Source of the DNA: Syncephalis plumigaleata
Taxonomy: Eukaryota; Zoopagomycota; Zoopagomycetes; Zoopagales; Piptocephalidaceae
Assembly: GCA_025201365.1 (NCBI GenBank)
Contig: JAIXMF010000011.1
Coordinates: forward strand, 496,001 to 560,000
Direction of reading: 5' to 3'
DNA: 64,000 nucleotides
Part shown: in pieces, positions 50,296-61,000 of the stretch
Layout of the letters: each line of letters opens with the position of its first letter
How positions within the stretch are numbered: position 1 is the stretch's first letter
The notes under the pieces: model-generated
What the model was told of the DNA's origin: nothing
Seen by the model: only the letters and a program-made list of their open reading frames with translations
The model's database searches: none
Program-made: the position numbers and the translations under genes

Positions 50296-50519
50296 TCATC
50301 CGTGCTCGACTGGTACAGCCAGTGCCAATGGCATATTTGCAGTAGGATCCTCGGTTAGCACGATACCACTCGAGTATTGCACCATATAAACACGTCGCGT
50401 TCGACGACTGGCATTGCCTCGACTACGATGGCGTACACGATCTGACATGAGCAGCACGGAGCCAGGTTCCATAACAATGGTCACAACCGGATATTCGACA
50501 CATGGCTCGATGAGATATG
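50296..50519 (-). pseudogene. 3' fragment of PhyH-type dioxygenase gene
   Basis: This is the last 224 nt of the dioxygenase gene at 34489-35596, copied with the right arm. It has no first exons, no HxD iron motif and no promoter. Homology stops abruptly at 50519. It marks this arm as the derived copy. Confidence 0.93.
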
Positions 50520-51519
50520 AGTTGCATATTGAAGATGTGCTATTTTTACTAGTCCTACATAGAATACTACTAATTCGTGCGATTAGGAAGCTTTCTCATG
50601 TTTAGCAAAACCGCCAACTCCTCCACACTTATTATTATCTTTCTAATCTCTGACATGAGATACCTTTGTTACAAGTGGGAATACAAATCTTGCAATGGGG
50701 GAGCGGGGTGGTGCATGTTTTTAGGGGCAACGTCGAAATGGCTAATCGAACGGATGTATGGTGACGCGAGCAATTTTAGTCGCGAGATTATCATTTAATA
50801 AAACATGTTACATAATGTTACATATCTTCGACGATGTTCACAATACGGTGTTGCAATCTAGGCATACTAATGTTTGCTGTATATTGCGCATCGCTAATGA
50901 TGAATACGTAATATTGAGTTAATAGTTAGTTGCACGAATGTATATCATGTTAATTTAAAACAATCTTGCGTGCTATATCCTACCATTCTAGTATGGGCGA
51001 TCAATGTGCTTTCTATAAACGAATCTATAAGTCGTTTCAGAATGTATGATGTTTGCCGCCACCCCTTCTTGTCATACATCATGAGAAGCAACGTTTTAGC
51101 ATGTGTCGTTCAGACTACCTCCTTGTAAGAAAGCAATATATCCGCGTATCCCTTCTACGGAGTAGTCGCCTTGTATACTGCAATACTAAACGGCGAGAGT
51201 ATTAATGTAGCGCATTTTTAGCGACTAAATCCTGCTTTTTCATCTTTCTCGCTATTCAACTATATTGATTCTTTTTGTAGTGGTATCACTTGCACGCGCG
51301 CATTTCCATTTTCTAGCAGACCATCATTCTATCTACATTTTCATCTCTCTATATATATAGCTGATTGTAACGCAGGCAGTTACATTAGCTCACCATCATC
51401 TATACAGAACAATTTTGATTTCACTCGCAGTACGACCGCCATCATCACCGTCATCATCGTCACCATCACCATCACCATCATCAACATCAACCACCGTTAT
51501 AACGCGTTCGATTATCAAC
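50520..51519. other. Non-coding stretch beyond the right arm
   Basis: About 1 kb of unique sequence between the repeat end and the CAP gene. Short frames here lack any domain. The last 300 nt are pyrimidine-rich with CAT repeats, probably the CAP promoter and 5' UTR. Confidence 0.5.
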
Positions 51520-53421
51520 ATGAAGCAAAATAGTATTTATTGGCTTTTACATGCAAGCGCTCTCATTTTGTTGCCCATGGCAGCAGAAGCTTTCAATAGA
51601 CAACAGTTGCTCTGCTTAGTTAACGGCCCTCGAGTTAAAGCCGGCCTCAAACCATTGCTCGAAGACAGCGTATTGAATTCAACTGCCGACCAGGTGTGCT
51701 CCACCCAGGCGAAATCACAGGCGAAAACACCACCTCCTAGTGATGAAGCATTATTAAGCGAGGTCAATCTGAATGGCTATCAGCAATGGGTGACCGTCGG
51801 ACAAGCGGTTACAAGTGGGGCACGCAATGAGGCCGAGTGCGTCAAGAAATGGATGGCCGACGAGAAAACCCGTGCACGACTCATGGATCCCAAGGTCACT
51901 CGATGGGGCGGCAGCGTTATTTACAACAATGGCGTGGCCTACTGGACAGCCATGGTTGGCGATAGTGGCGTGCCAGCCGAGGGTGATGTACCAGAATGTC
52001 CGGTGGGCGAGAACGTCGTCGTAGAGGGCGAGCCAGGCACGGGCACCAATACAACAACCGCTCCAAAGCCAGTCTCACCCGAACTCGTATCGGGCAATCC
52101 ACTGGCCGATATGAAGGGAGCAGACTCGCCGGCACAAGTACAACCAGGCGGTGCGGAGGCTGATATCACGGGATCTACACCGGTTCAACCTACCATACCA
52201 GGCAAAGCAGGCGCACCACCACCGACGACACCATCAGCAGCACAAGCTGAGGAACCTACTGTATCGATATTGCCGGTGAATCCTAGTCCAGTATTGCCGA
52301 ATGATATGGCATCTGGAGTAGCACCCTCGATGGGCGACAAACCAGCCACTGAGCCCGCTGTTCCTTCATTGCCTGGATCTTCAGCGTCCACGAGGAACCC
52401 GGCAGGCCCGCCAACGGGCAACGCTCCTCCTACGCCATCATTGATTGATGCGGCAGTGCCACCACCAGAGACGCAGCCTGGTTATAAACCTGCTCCTGGA
52501 ATGATGCAAGAACAGCCTGCTGCTGCTTATGGTGCAAATTCACCGGGTAATGATGCCGGTGCTGTAGCATCATCTTCGGGCGGTAAGCCTGCCGGTAAAC
52601 AAGCTGATGCCACAATCTCATTCAATGTGGATGAATCCATGCTAACACCACCTAAAAATGCTGCTGGTCCATCCCAAGGTGCCACTGGTCCAAATGGTGC
52701 AGTCATTCCATCTCAAGATGCCATTGCTCCAAATAACGCAGCCATCCCACCTACCGCCGGTCCAAATGGAGCCACTGGTCCATCCCAAGGTACTAATACT
52801 CCAAATGGCGCAGTCGTTCCACCTACTGCCGGTCCAAGTGGTGCTGCTCCTCCATCTTACGGTGCCACCGCTCCAACTGATGCCACTGACTCATCTTACG
52901 GAGATACAAATTCACCTACTGCTGGTCCAACTGGTGCTACTGCTCCATCTAAAGGTGCTACCGCTCCATCAAAAGGTGCCGCTGCTCCAACTGATACTAA
53001 GACACCGCCAATCAATATCGATGATGATACAATGTATGACACTGGTGTTACCGCGCCAGCTGCTAACAAGACATCACCGGGATCAGTTGCTCCTTCTGCC
53101 GACGATAAAACACCAAAATCAACTGCTCCTTCTGCCGACGATAAAGCATCAGAGCCTTCACCAAAATCTTCATCAAAATCAACATCACAAGTACCAGAAG
53201 GTGAATACCTCGACATCAATGAACCGATATTAAAGTCACCTAGCAAACACAAGAAGAAGGGAGGCAAATACGCGGCATGTAAGGAGTTGCACGGCAAAGA
53301 GCGCAAGGAATGTCGTAAGCATACTCGCGAGGCCATCAAGGAAGCAAAGAAGAAGAGCAAGGAGGAGGAGAAGAGTGAACCAAAGGAAGAATATTCAGCA
53401 TACGGTGCAGCCGCCTATTAG
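51520..53421 (+). CDS. Secreted CAP/SCP-domain protein with Pro/Gly/Ala-rich repeats
   Basis: Single exon, 633 aa from the ATG at 51520. That ATG gives a clean signal peptide (MKQNSIYWLLHASALILLPM, cleavage near AEA); an upstream in-frame extension is Ser/Pro low-complexity and ignored. Residues about 27-165 form a bacterial- and fungal-type CAP (YkwD-like) domain: LLCLVNGPRVKAGLKPL, then WMADEKTRARLMDP and VTRWGGSVIYNNGVAYW. A long Pro/Gly/Ala/Ser/Thr-rich region follows with imperfect units of the type GATGPSQ, GATAPSKG and PTAGPTGA (about 52650-53010), likely O-glycosylated and extended. The C-terminus is strongly basic (KKKGGKY, REAIKEAKKKSKEEE). It is a probable cell-wall or secreted protein; CAP proteins bind lipids or act in host contact. 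Role unknown. Confidence 0.82.
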   Translation: MKQNSIYWLLHASALILLPMAAEAFNRQQLLCLVNGPRVKAGLKPLLEDSVLNSTADQVCSTQAKSQAKTPPPSDEALLSEVNLNGYQQWVTVGQAVTSGARNEAECVKKWMADEKTRARLMDPKVTRWGGSVIYNNGVAYWTAMVGDSGVPAEGDVPECPVGENVVVEGEPGTGTNTTTAPKPVSPELVSGNPLADMKGADSPAQVQPGGAEADITGSTPVQPTIPGKAGAPPPTTPSAAQAEEPTVSILPVNPSPVLPNDMASGVAPSMGDKPATEPAVPSLPGSSASTRNPAGPPTGNAPPTPSLIDAAVPPPETQPGYKPAPGMMQEQPAAAYGANSPGNDAGAVASSSGGKPAGKQADATISFNVDESMLTPPKNAAGPSQGATGPNGAVIPSQDAIAPNNAAIPPTAGPNGATGPSQGTNTPNGAVVPPTAGPSGAAPPSYGATAPTDATDSSYGDTNSPTAGPTGATAPSKGATAPSKGAAAPTDTKTPPINIDDDTMYDTGVTAPAANKTSPGSVAPSADDKTPKSTAPSADDKASEPSPKSSSKSTSQVPEGEYLDINEPILKSPSKHKKKGGKYAACKELHGKERKECRKHTREAIKEAKKKSKEEEKSEPKEEYSAYGAAAY

Positions 53422-53966
53422 TGATCCAATACTGACATAGTGCGATAACTCCATTTGTTTCCAATAAATACTTTATTCATTTCTATGTTGTTCATCGATG
53501 CGATGTTGACGGCTAGTTTTAATCGCCGACTCGGTAGTAGCAATGAATGTTGACCGTTTTTATAATGATGGTTGTACCACACAAATGATTTGTAGTAGTT
53601 CATCACCAATGCGTAAAATTATAATAAGGTTTCATAACAAGCAGTATAGACTTGACTCTCTCTCTCACGTTTTTACATTTACGCACACACACACACACAC
53701 ACACACAAATTCAATCATTTCATTCATTAACCCGCCATAAACAGCCAAGCACACAACCTTTCTTTACTCACTCACTCCCTTACTTGCCTACTTGTCTGCC
53801 ATCATTGATTTGTCGTCTCACTCACACTCACTCTCCTCTTCTCTTCTCTCAGTCACCTTGTTCACTCCTAGTTACTCTGTCTTGTTCACGCTTACTCTTG
53901 CCTGTGTAATATCGGGTTCCGCACTCTAGATCCATTAGTATTTTTCTTCTCTTACTGCATTGCATC
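53422..53966. other. Intergenic region with CA microsatellite and CT-rich promoter
   Basis: About 545 nt. It holds a CA run (53684-53707) and then a strongly pyrimidine-rich segment (53760-53950) typical of the 5' side of genes in this window. No gene is seen. Confidence 0.55.
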
Positions 53967-55301
53967 ATGGCTACCGCTGCTGCTCTACGACGTTTAACCA
54001 AGGAGTACATGTCTATTCGAGCGTCACCGCCCGATTATCTTATTGCAAAACCCTTGGAACATGATATTCTAGAATGGTATGTACTATAGCGTGACAATAG
54101 TAGTGAATCAAGTCTAGCAGGGAGCATACACACTAGAGTAGTTCCCTTTAGAGAAAGGTGCATTGCACTTGTTCTACTGCTATTTGTATAGATAAATGAT
54201 ATTGACTTCCTAACAACCAACCAACAACTATTGCTATTATTGCCTTCTTTCTATTCATATAGGCATTATGTTCTAACTGGTCCTCCTGACACGCCTTATG
54301 TCGGTGGTGAATATCATGGTAAGTATCTCGAGAGAGAGAAAGAAGGGGGGAGAACATATACATACAAGTGTACACGTACACACGTACATACCATACGTAT
54401 ACTGCTTGTTCAGAACCATTTGAACATGTGCATTATTTCACTGTGAATATACAGCCTACTGATATCCTTGTGCAACAGGTAAACTCGTTTTTCCACCAGA
54501 GTATCCATTTCGACCGCCAGCCATCTACATGACTACACCTAATGGTAAGCTATACTTACTCTCAAGCACATAGTATAATAATAACATAATATATATATAT
54601 AATATAGGTCGTTTTCAAACCGGTACTCGTCTCTGTCTTTCCATGAGTGATTTTCATCGTAAGTATCTCATTATATTATCTATATTTTATTAATTTATAA
54701 TGAATGCCAATATCAAATAGCTGGCCATTGGAATCCATCTTGGTCGGTGGCTACTATTCTTAATGGTCTTTTATCATTTATGGTCGGTGATGAAAGTACA
54801 ACGGGTAGTGTGCATACATCAGATGCAGATAAACGCTGGCTATCCACCAAGTCACATGCATATAATCGAGCAAATCCCGTATTCCGTGAGGTATTCCCTG
54901 AGTTATGTCAGCCAGTAATCACATCTAGCATCGATGACACATTACACGCAGTAGACGATATACGCGATGGAAATAGCACAATAGTAGATGCTGCAACATC
55001 CACTACAACGGGTGCCACTGTTCATAGTAATAATAACAATCATAGTAATAGCAATAGTAATAATAATAATATATCAGAGATACGGATACGAGGTAGAAAT
55101 ACAGCTACTGCTACCACTACCACTACTACCAGTACTAATAGTATGACTAATGGTGTAAGCGTTAATCGACATCAAGCTCAACCGGTGGCTACAGGTGGCA
55201 CACTCTTACCTAGTGGTGTAGAATCATGGGGTAAATTTATACTACTAGTAGTTGTAGGTGTCTACCTAATAGCTGTCAAGTTAGCAGCGCGTGCCACGTA
55301 A
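53967..55301 (+). CDS. ER-anchored ubiquitin-conjugating enzyme (UBE2J2/Ubc6 type)
   Basis: Five exons starting at ATG 53967 (MATAAALRRLTKEYMSI). The UBC fold includes RASPPDYLIAKPLEHDILEWHY, written in pieces at residues 18-39, then GPPDTPYVGGEYHG, FPPEYPFRPP and the active-site block TGTRLCLSMSDFHP with Cys87, followed by HWNPSWSVATIL. A Ser/Thr/Asn-rich linker leads to a single C-terminal membrane segment (KFILLVVVGVYLIAVKL, residues near the end). This tail-anchored E2 layout and the LCLSMSDFHP motif identify the Ubc6/UBE2J2 family acting in ER-associated degradation, with the active site facing the cytosol. Confidence 0.93.
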
Positions 55302-55719
55302 TGATGAAGGGCATCTCGCCATCTATCTATCTCCCTCTCCTTCTATTTAATAATAGTTCTTATAGAATGGATAGGATTACTCTAGATGCTATCCTTCTAC
55401 TAGATCTGTTATTATAGCTATTATTGAATTATTTTCTATTGTGTTTATGTTGTGTCATTTGAATCCGCTTTTGTGTGTTATGCTCTCCTTTTTACTTTAG
55501 CTTTTCTTGGCTCGTTCCATTGTGATAATAGCGGCATTCATAATGAGAACTATCGCATCTTGACAATCAATACTAATATTGCTATTATTGTCATCAATAC
55601 TACTATTACTATTACTATTACAACAATATTGATTATATATGTCTAATAATTGATTTCTATCATTTATATATTATTAGTTGAATGAGATATTCCTTCTTTA
55701 CTTGTATACAGAACAATAT
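55302..55719. other. Convergent intergenic region, no gene seen
   Basis: About 420 nt of AT-rich sequence with ATT/ACT triplet repeats near 55570-55640, between two convergent genes. Confidence 0.55.
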
Positions 55720-57821
55720 TTAAATGTCTGAGAATCCATATACAACAGTAGCAGGTGATTTTAAAACATTACGTAATCGATCACTGCTTATACGATTTAC
55801 ATTCTGGCAATTATACAAAGAGATCCATTGCAACTGGTAAGGAAATGACGATGAGTGTTGCTCGAGTGTCTCCACCAATTGTTCAATACCATTGCTAGTG
55901 ACACGAGGACAAGCACTTAAATCGAGATGTGACAATGAATGACGACATACTGCATCTGGTGTGAATAGTTGGAGTATGCCCTGATTTGAAATACTTGGAT
56001 TAGCGTGTAGTGACAAATCTTGTAAATGATACGCTTCCGTAGAAATAGTCAATAATAATGCATCGGTAATGCGTGGACACTGTCCAACGTGTAGATGTTC
56101 TAGCAAGGGACACATTGAAACAATAGTGGCAACCATTGTATCTGATAGATCAGGTAAACGATTAAGCGATACAGATTGTAGAGTGGTATGCCACGCAGAA
56201 ATCATATCCGAGAGTATATCATTGGATAGAGCAGTACTCGAGGAGAGATCAATACTACTAAGTGGTAAAGATGGTGTCGTTGTCCTCAGTGTATTCGAGA
56301 GGGTAGCAATGGCCGTGGTAGTAGAAGCGATTGATCCGCGTGTCTGGTGAATACCCGGTAATCTTAGTGTAGTTAATTCCGTTAGTTCACATAAACTAAT
56401 GAGACATCGGATAGTGAGTGTGGTGGCTGTCGTGGCATTAAACGCGGTTGATCGAGCAGTCTGCAGGGAAAGTGGTGGTATATCAAGTGTTTGTAAACGA
56501 GGAAATCCCTTAGCTATCCATGTTATACTCTGATCACCCATGAAGGTGCAATCTATTAGGCGTAGTGTGGTGAGTACACTCCCATGGGCACTATCCAATA
56601 ACATGGAGGCAATCGATTGGGCCGTCTCAAGTCGAAGTAAACGCGGGCAGTGTGACCAGGCATGACGAGCCCAATTACCATAGGCGTGCAGTATGAGTTC
56701 CTCGAGTTTCGGCCCGATTACCTGTAGAGCAGCGATGAAACTCTCCTCTGATATTTTAGCAGAGGGTGTCAATTCTAAATGACGTAATCCGCCATAACCA
56801 CTCATATGTCTGGCGAGTGAACGTAGTACACCACTCGATAGTTGTGGTGATCTCGGTAAACGTAGAGTGACCAGTCGATGTCTACATTGTGAGATAGCCA
56901 ACTCCACCTGATGATTCTGAAGAGGGCGTGTAGTCGATCGAGATATAGCTGTATTAGTGCGTAGATCAATCGTAGTCCAAAAGGCGGGTGTTGTCTTGAT
57001 AATACGATGCCATAATGTACACACTCGCATGCAACATATACGCTGATTAGTAGGGAGATAGCGTAGAATAAGCAATTGTAATTCAATAGGTAGTTTCTGT
57101 GTTAGATCAACCGATGATGATGCAGACTAGTGTATATAAACATAGTTAATATTATAGTTACACTGAATGATCTATTGTTACCCTTACTTGTTGCTTAGAG
57201 GTCAGTATTTGCTTATACAGTTCATCAGCTACGCTAATTAACTTCTACTTTGCATGTTAATTGTCATCGATATACATCCACGTATATATATATATATATA
57301 GGATGAGCCATTTACTTACGGGACGCCATGTATCATCAATTGCTACGGCATTCAAACCAGCCTCATATACTTGATGTGCCATATCAAGTCGATTCGATAG
57401 TTGGAAACACTTGCCCACTCGTAGATATCCCTATATAGATGAACAGATACCAGTCTTAGTGTCATTCTATCATACACTTATGACAACATAGTTACCATAG
57501 CTCGATTGGGTGCCATCGATATCATAGTCTGTCCTTCTCGCACCGCCTCCTTAATATTATCAAGTTTCTCGAGAGTAGCCGCTCGTTGATCACGTAATGT
57601 CAGTAAATGAGGATCTAAAGCAATACACTAAATAGTAATCAGCGAGTGTTATTACTCTATCACAATATTGATTAGCTACTTACTTTGTCGAAAGCCTTTA
57701 GTGCAGCAATATATTTCTGTTGTTTGAATAGTGTTATTGCTTCATTACGATAACGCTGAAGCTGATCACTCGATACTGTATCAGACTTTAGTCGTTTTAA
57801 AGGTCGTTGAGGTTGATTCAT
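55720..57821 (-). CDS. DIA2: TPR/F-box/LRR protein, Dia2/Pof3-like
   Basis: Five exons from ATG 57821. Exon 1 starts MNQPQRPLKRLKSD and a TPR (YRNEAITLFKQQKYIAALKAF). Two further TPR-like hairpins are CIALDPHLLTLRDQRAATLE and GYLRVGKCFQLSNRLDMAHQ. Exon 4 reads KLISVADELYKQILTS, and exon 5 carries an F-box (KLPIELQLLILRYLPTNQR through AFW) and then leucine-rich repeats to the C-terminus (for example LLEHLHVGQCPRITDALL and LSHLDLSACPRVTSNGI). The order TPR, F-box, LRR is the hallmark of yeast Dia2 and fission yeast Pof3, SCF subunits tied to the replisome and genome stability (CMG helicase unloading). Function is inferred from architecture. It is divergent from DNA2 with 234 nt between start codons. 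Confidence 0.82.
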
Positions 57822-58055
57822 ATTAATATTATAGTAAGCAGATAAAGAAAAAAGAGATCATGTTAGTGAAACGCGCTTTTATTTCAAAATGAATATGATA
57901 ATAATAAACACGTTATGTTGTCCATTTTACTCTTTTCCTCCTTAAGTCATAATAGTTGTAGTATTTTCCTCTTTTTTCTTCACTATTATACCATTTTGAA
58001 TACACTAGCTATCTTGTATTTGTTTAATCTATACTATTATTAATACATAGTTCCT
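57822..58055. promoter_or_regulatory. Shared 5' region of DIA2-like gene and DNA2
   Basis: 234 nt between two divergent start codons, so any promoter elements must be shared or closely packed. It contains AAACGCGCTTTT at 57869-57880, resembling an MBF/E2F-type core. The site is seen; its use is inferred. Confidence 0.45.
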
Positions 58056-61000
58056 ATGAGTACTGAACAAACGAATGAGTGGTCAGACACTATGCCAACT
58101 GAAGATACGCGTAAGTATATTGACACGCGAGTAATATAGATAGATACGTGATTATTGACGTGATTATTATTACTAGATACACTGGATGATGGTTTATCTG
58201 GTATAGAGGAGATAGCGCCGAAAACACCACGTAAAACACGTAAGAACAACGAAGTGTACTGGTTAGCATCACCGCCAGCACTTGCTCTAAAGCGTATGGT
58301 TGATGCCAATACAAAGAGTGGCACATCCAATATCGATGTCAATGAAGTGGTTGGCTGGATTCGTAGTAAGCGGGTAGGTTCCATCTATTTTATAGAGAAG
58401 CAATAAGATGACTAACACGATGTATTCATTCAACAATTAGGCATTATCCGATGTCAATAAGGATTCGCCGACAGATGGCTCAATCGAATCAACGAGGATA
58501 CCCACAAAGAGTCCAAGTTGGGAGAGCTTGTCATTGAGTTCACCAACATCAGCAACAGGTGCAGCATCATCATCACCACTACAACATGTTAATGATGTGA
58601 AACGTAGTAGACATTACTCACCTACAGGTGTTGAACAGATGCTTCATCTCATTGATAGAGCAGAGAAACGTGATACAAGTAAAGAAATAGAAGCAACATC
58701 ATCAACAACAACACCATCATGGGTACAGTTGTCACCATCTATCTCTAGAACACGCAAAGAGAATGTTGTAGATGAATTACTAAATGGTGATCTACTATTC
58801 CTAGATGATGAACTATTACTAAGCGAAGATAGTAATGATAATCATGATAACGATGACATTGAGTCATTGAGTAATACTGCTGTTGCTATAGCATCTACTA
58901 CTACTACTACTAATACTACTACTACTACTACAGAATCACTAGTTGACAGTCATACTACAACGGCTGTTTCAACAGAACAATCATCAAAGATATCATTAGC
59001 AGATTCAGATCTACATGAGATTGAAGATATCATATCTATAGTAAATGAAGAGAATCTATTAGATGATCTATTAGTATCAGATGACATTATTAATGAGGAT
59101 AATGAACAAGAAGATACTAATAATCCACTCTTGGATGATATTGACTTCTCACAATGGTCAGATGAAGGAGATACTAAATCTGAAGATAATGAACTATTTG
59201 ATGAATCTATCGTAGATCAACATAAGGTAAGTGATCCATTCATAGAGTGTAGTAGTATTCAATCATTAATATACTTAGTCTATTGATCTATAGTTTCTAC
59301 GAGGCATTATAGAGAAATGTCATGAACAAATGTATTATAATTCACGAGGACAACTAGGACGAGAAAAGGTAATCTATTTACTAATAGATGATGATAATGC
59401 TAATATATGTATATATTAGGTATTACGTATCAAGTGTACTACATTAACAATCACTCTATATATTCATTTGCGAGATGACTGGTTTAATACACCCATTCAA
59501 CAAAGTAATTATCTAACAGATTGTTACTATGAGTAGTCATACTAATATTGATGACATTATTAGATACTTATATACATTATAAGGGCAGTATTGATCAACA
59601 TCGAGTAGGCATTGTTGATAATGAACATGACAATGTAATCATCATTCATCCTGATCTACTATTATCCAATACTCAGTTATCCGATAGCTTCTTATGTCAA
59701 CGACGAGCAGTATTACAGGCACGAATACGTGCTAGTGGTGAAGCTAATGCGGCAATGACCTATGGTCTAATGCTACATGAACTGCTACAACGTGTACTAC
59801 AAAGTGGCGACTATAGCGAGGAAGCATTACGTGATCATATACGAACATTAATACAAATGAATCTTGAATCACTCTACTTTGTGGAAGAGAATGAGATGAC
59901 AGCAGAGAATTACTTGGTTGAAATGATACCCAATCTACAACATTGGATGAATTCATTCTATCATGATGAAGTAAGTGAATATAATAGCTTGAATGTAATG
60001 ACCATTATTAATATACTTAGTAATTATTAGCCAAGAGAAACTGTCGAGTCAATGAATGCAAGTCATGAGATACAGTTATCCATTAATCGAGTATTAGCCA
60101 TTGAAGAAGGCATATGGTCACCTACTTATGGTATTAAGGGTATGATTGATGCATCATTGGAGATCACTTATCATTCATTGCATGAACAACAACAACAACC
60201 ACCGATCAATCATGTATCTATCGTGCCACTTGAAGTAAAGACCGGTAGAGCTAGTAATTATGTGGCACATCAAGCACAAACCTTACTTTACACACTATTA
60301 ATGAGTGATCGTTACAGTAAGTGATAGCATTATTCTATACCATTATAGTAGAGTAGAGTAATAATAATAGATATATTGAGTAGATCAACCTATTACATCT
60401 GGTTTATTGTATTACCTAAAGAGTGGCACTACTAAATGGATGTCTGTGAAACATCAAGAAATACGATCCATTATTATTAGTCGTAATGATCTAGCTAGTT
60501 ATATGGTGAACAATAAGCGATTGCCTAATGTACAGCGTAACATGTACAAGTGTCAACGTTGTTTTGCTGTGGATGCATGTGCCATTTATCATAAGGTAAT
60601 TAGTGCTAGATATTAGATATAAAGCTAACGAATGATTGGATAGGCATTAGAGAATGGTACAGAAGATAGTTTCGGTGTAGGTTACGTATTCGATGAACGT
60701 ACTGAACATTTGACACACGTACAAGCTGAATTCCTACGTCATTGGGATCGACTCATTACAATGGAGGAACAAGAGATGAATCGATTCAAAGGTGAAATCT
60801 GGTCCATGTCGAGTAAGCAACGTGAATCCACTGGGCGGTAAGTATAGTGTAGTATACTACTAGGGAACAATGTTATAACTCATACTATTACTATTCTCCA
60901 TTAGGTGTATAGGACAACTACGTGTGGATACATCATTCGAGTCGAAAGAGTTCATTAAATCCGATATACGAGATAAAATGGGAAGATATCGATATCGATT

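Noticed and set aside
50577-50798. Frame MRLGSFLMF beyond the right repeat arm
   Set aside because: No homology, short, and flanked by non-coding sequence.
52658-53233. Leu/His/Pro-rich frame inside the CAP gene
   Set aside because: It is a +2 shadow of the tandem repeat region of the secreted CAP protein.
57285-57301. TA run within a DIA2 intron considered as a regulatory site
   Set aside because: Simple TA microsatellite; similar runs occur in other introns and flanks.
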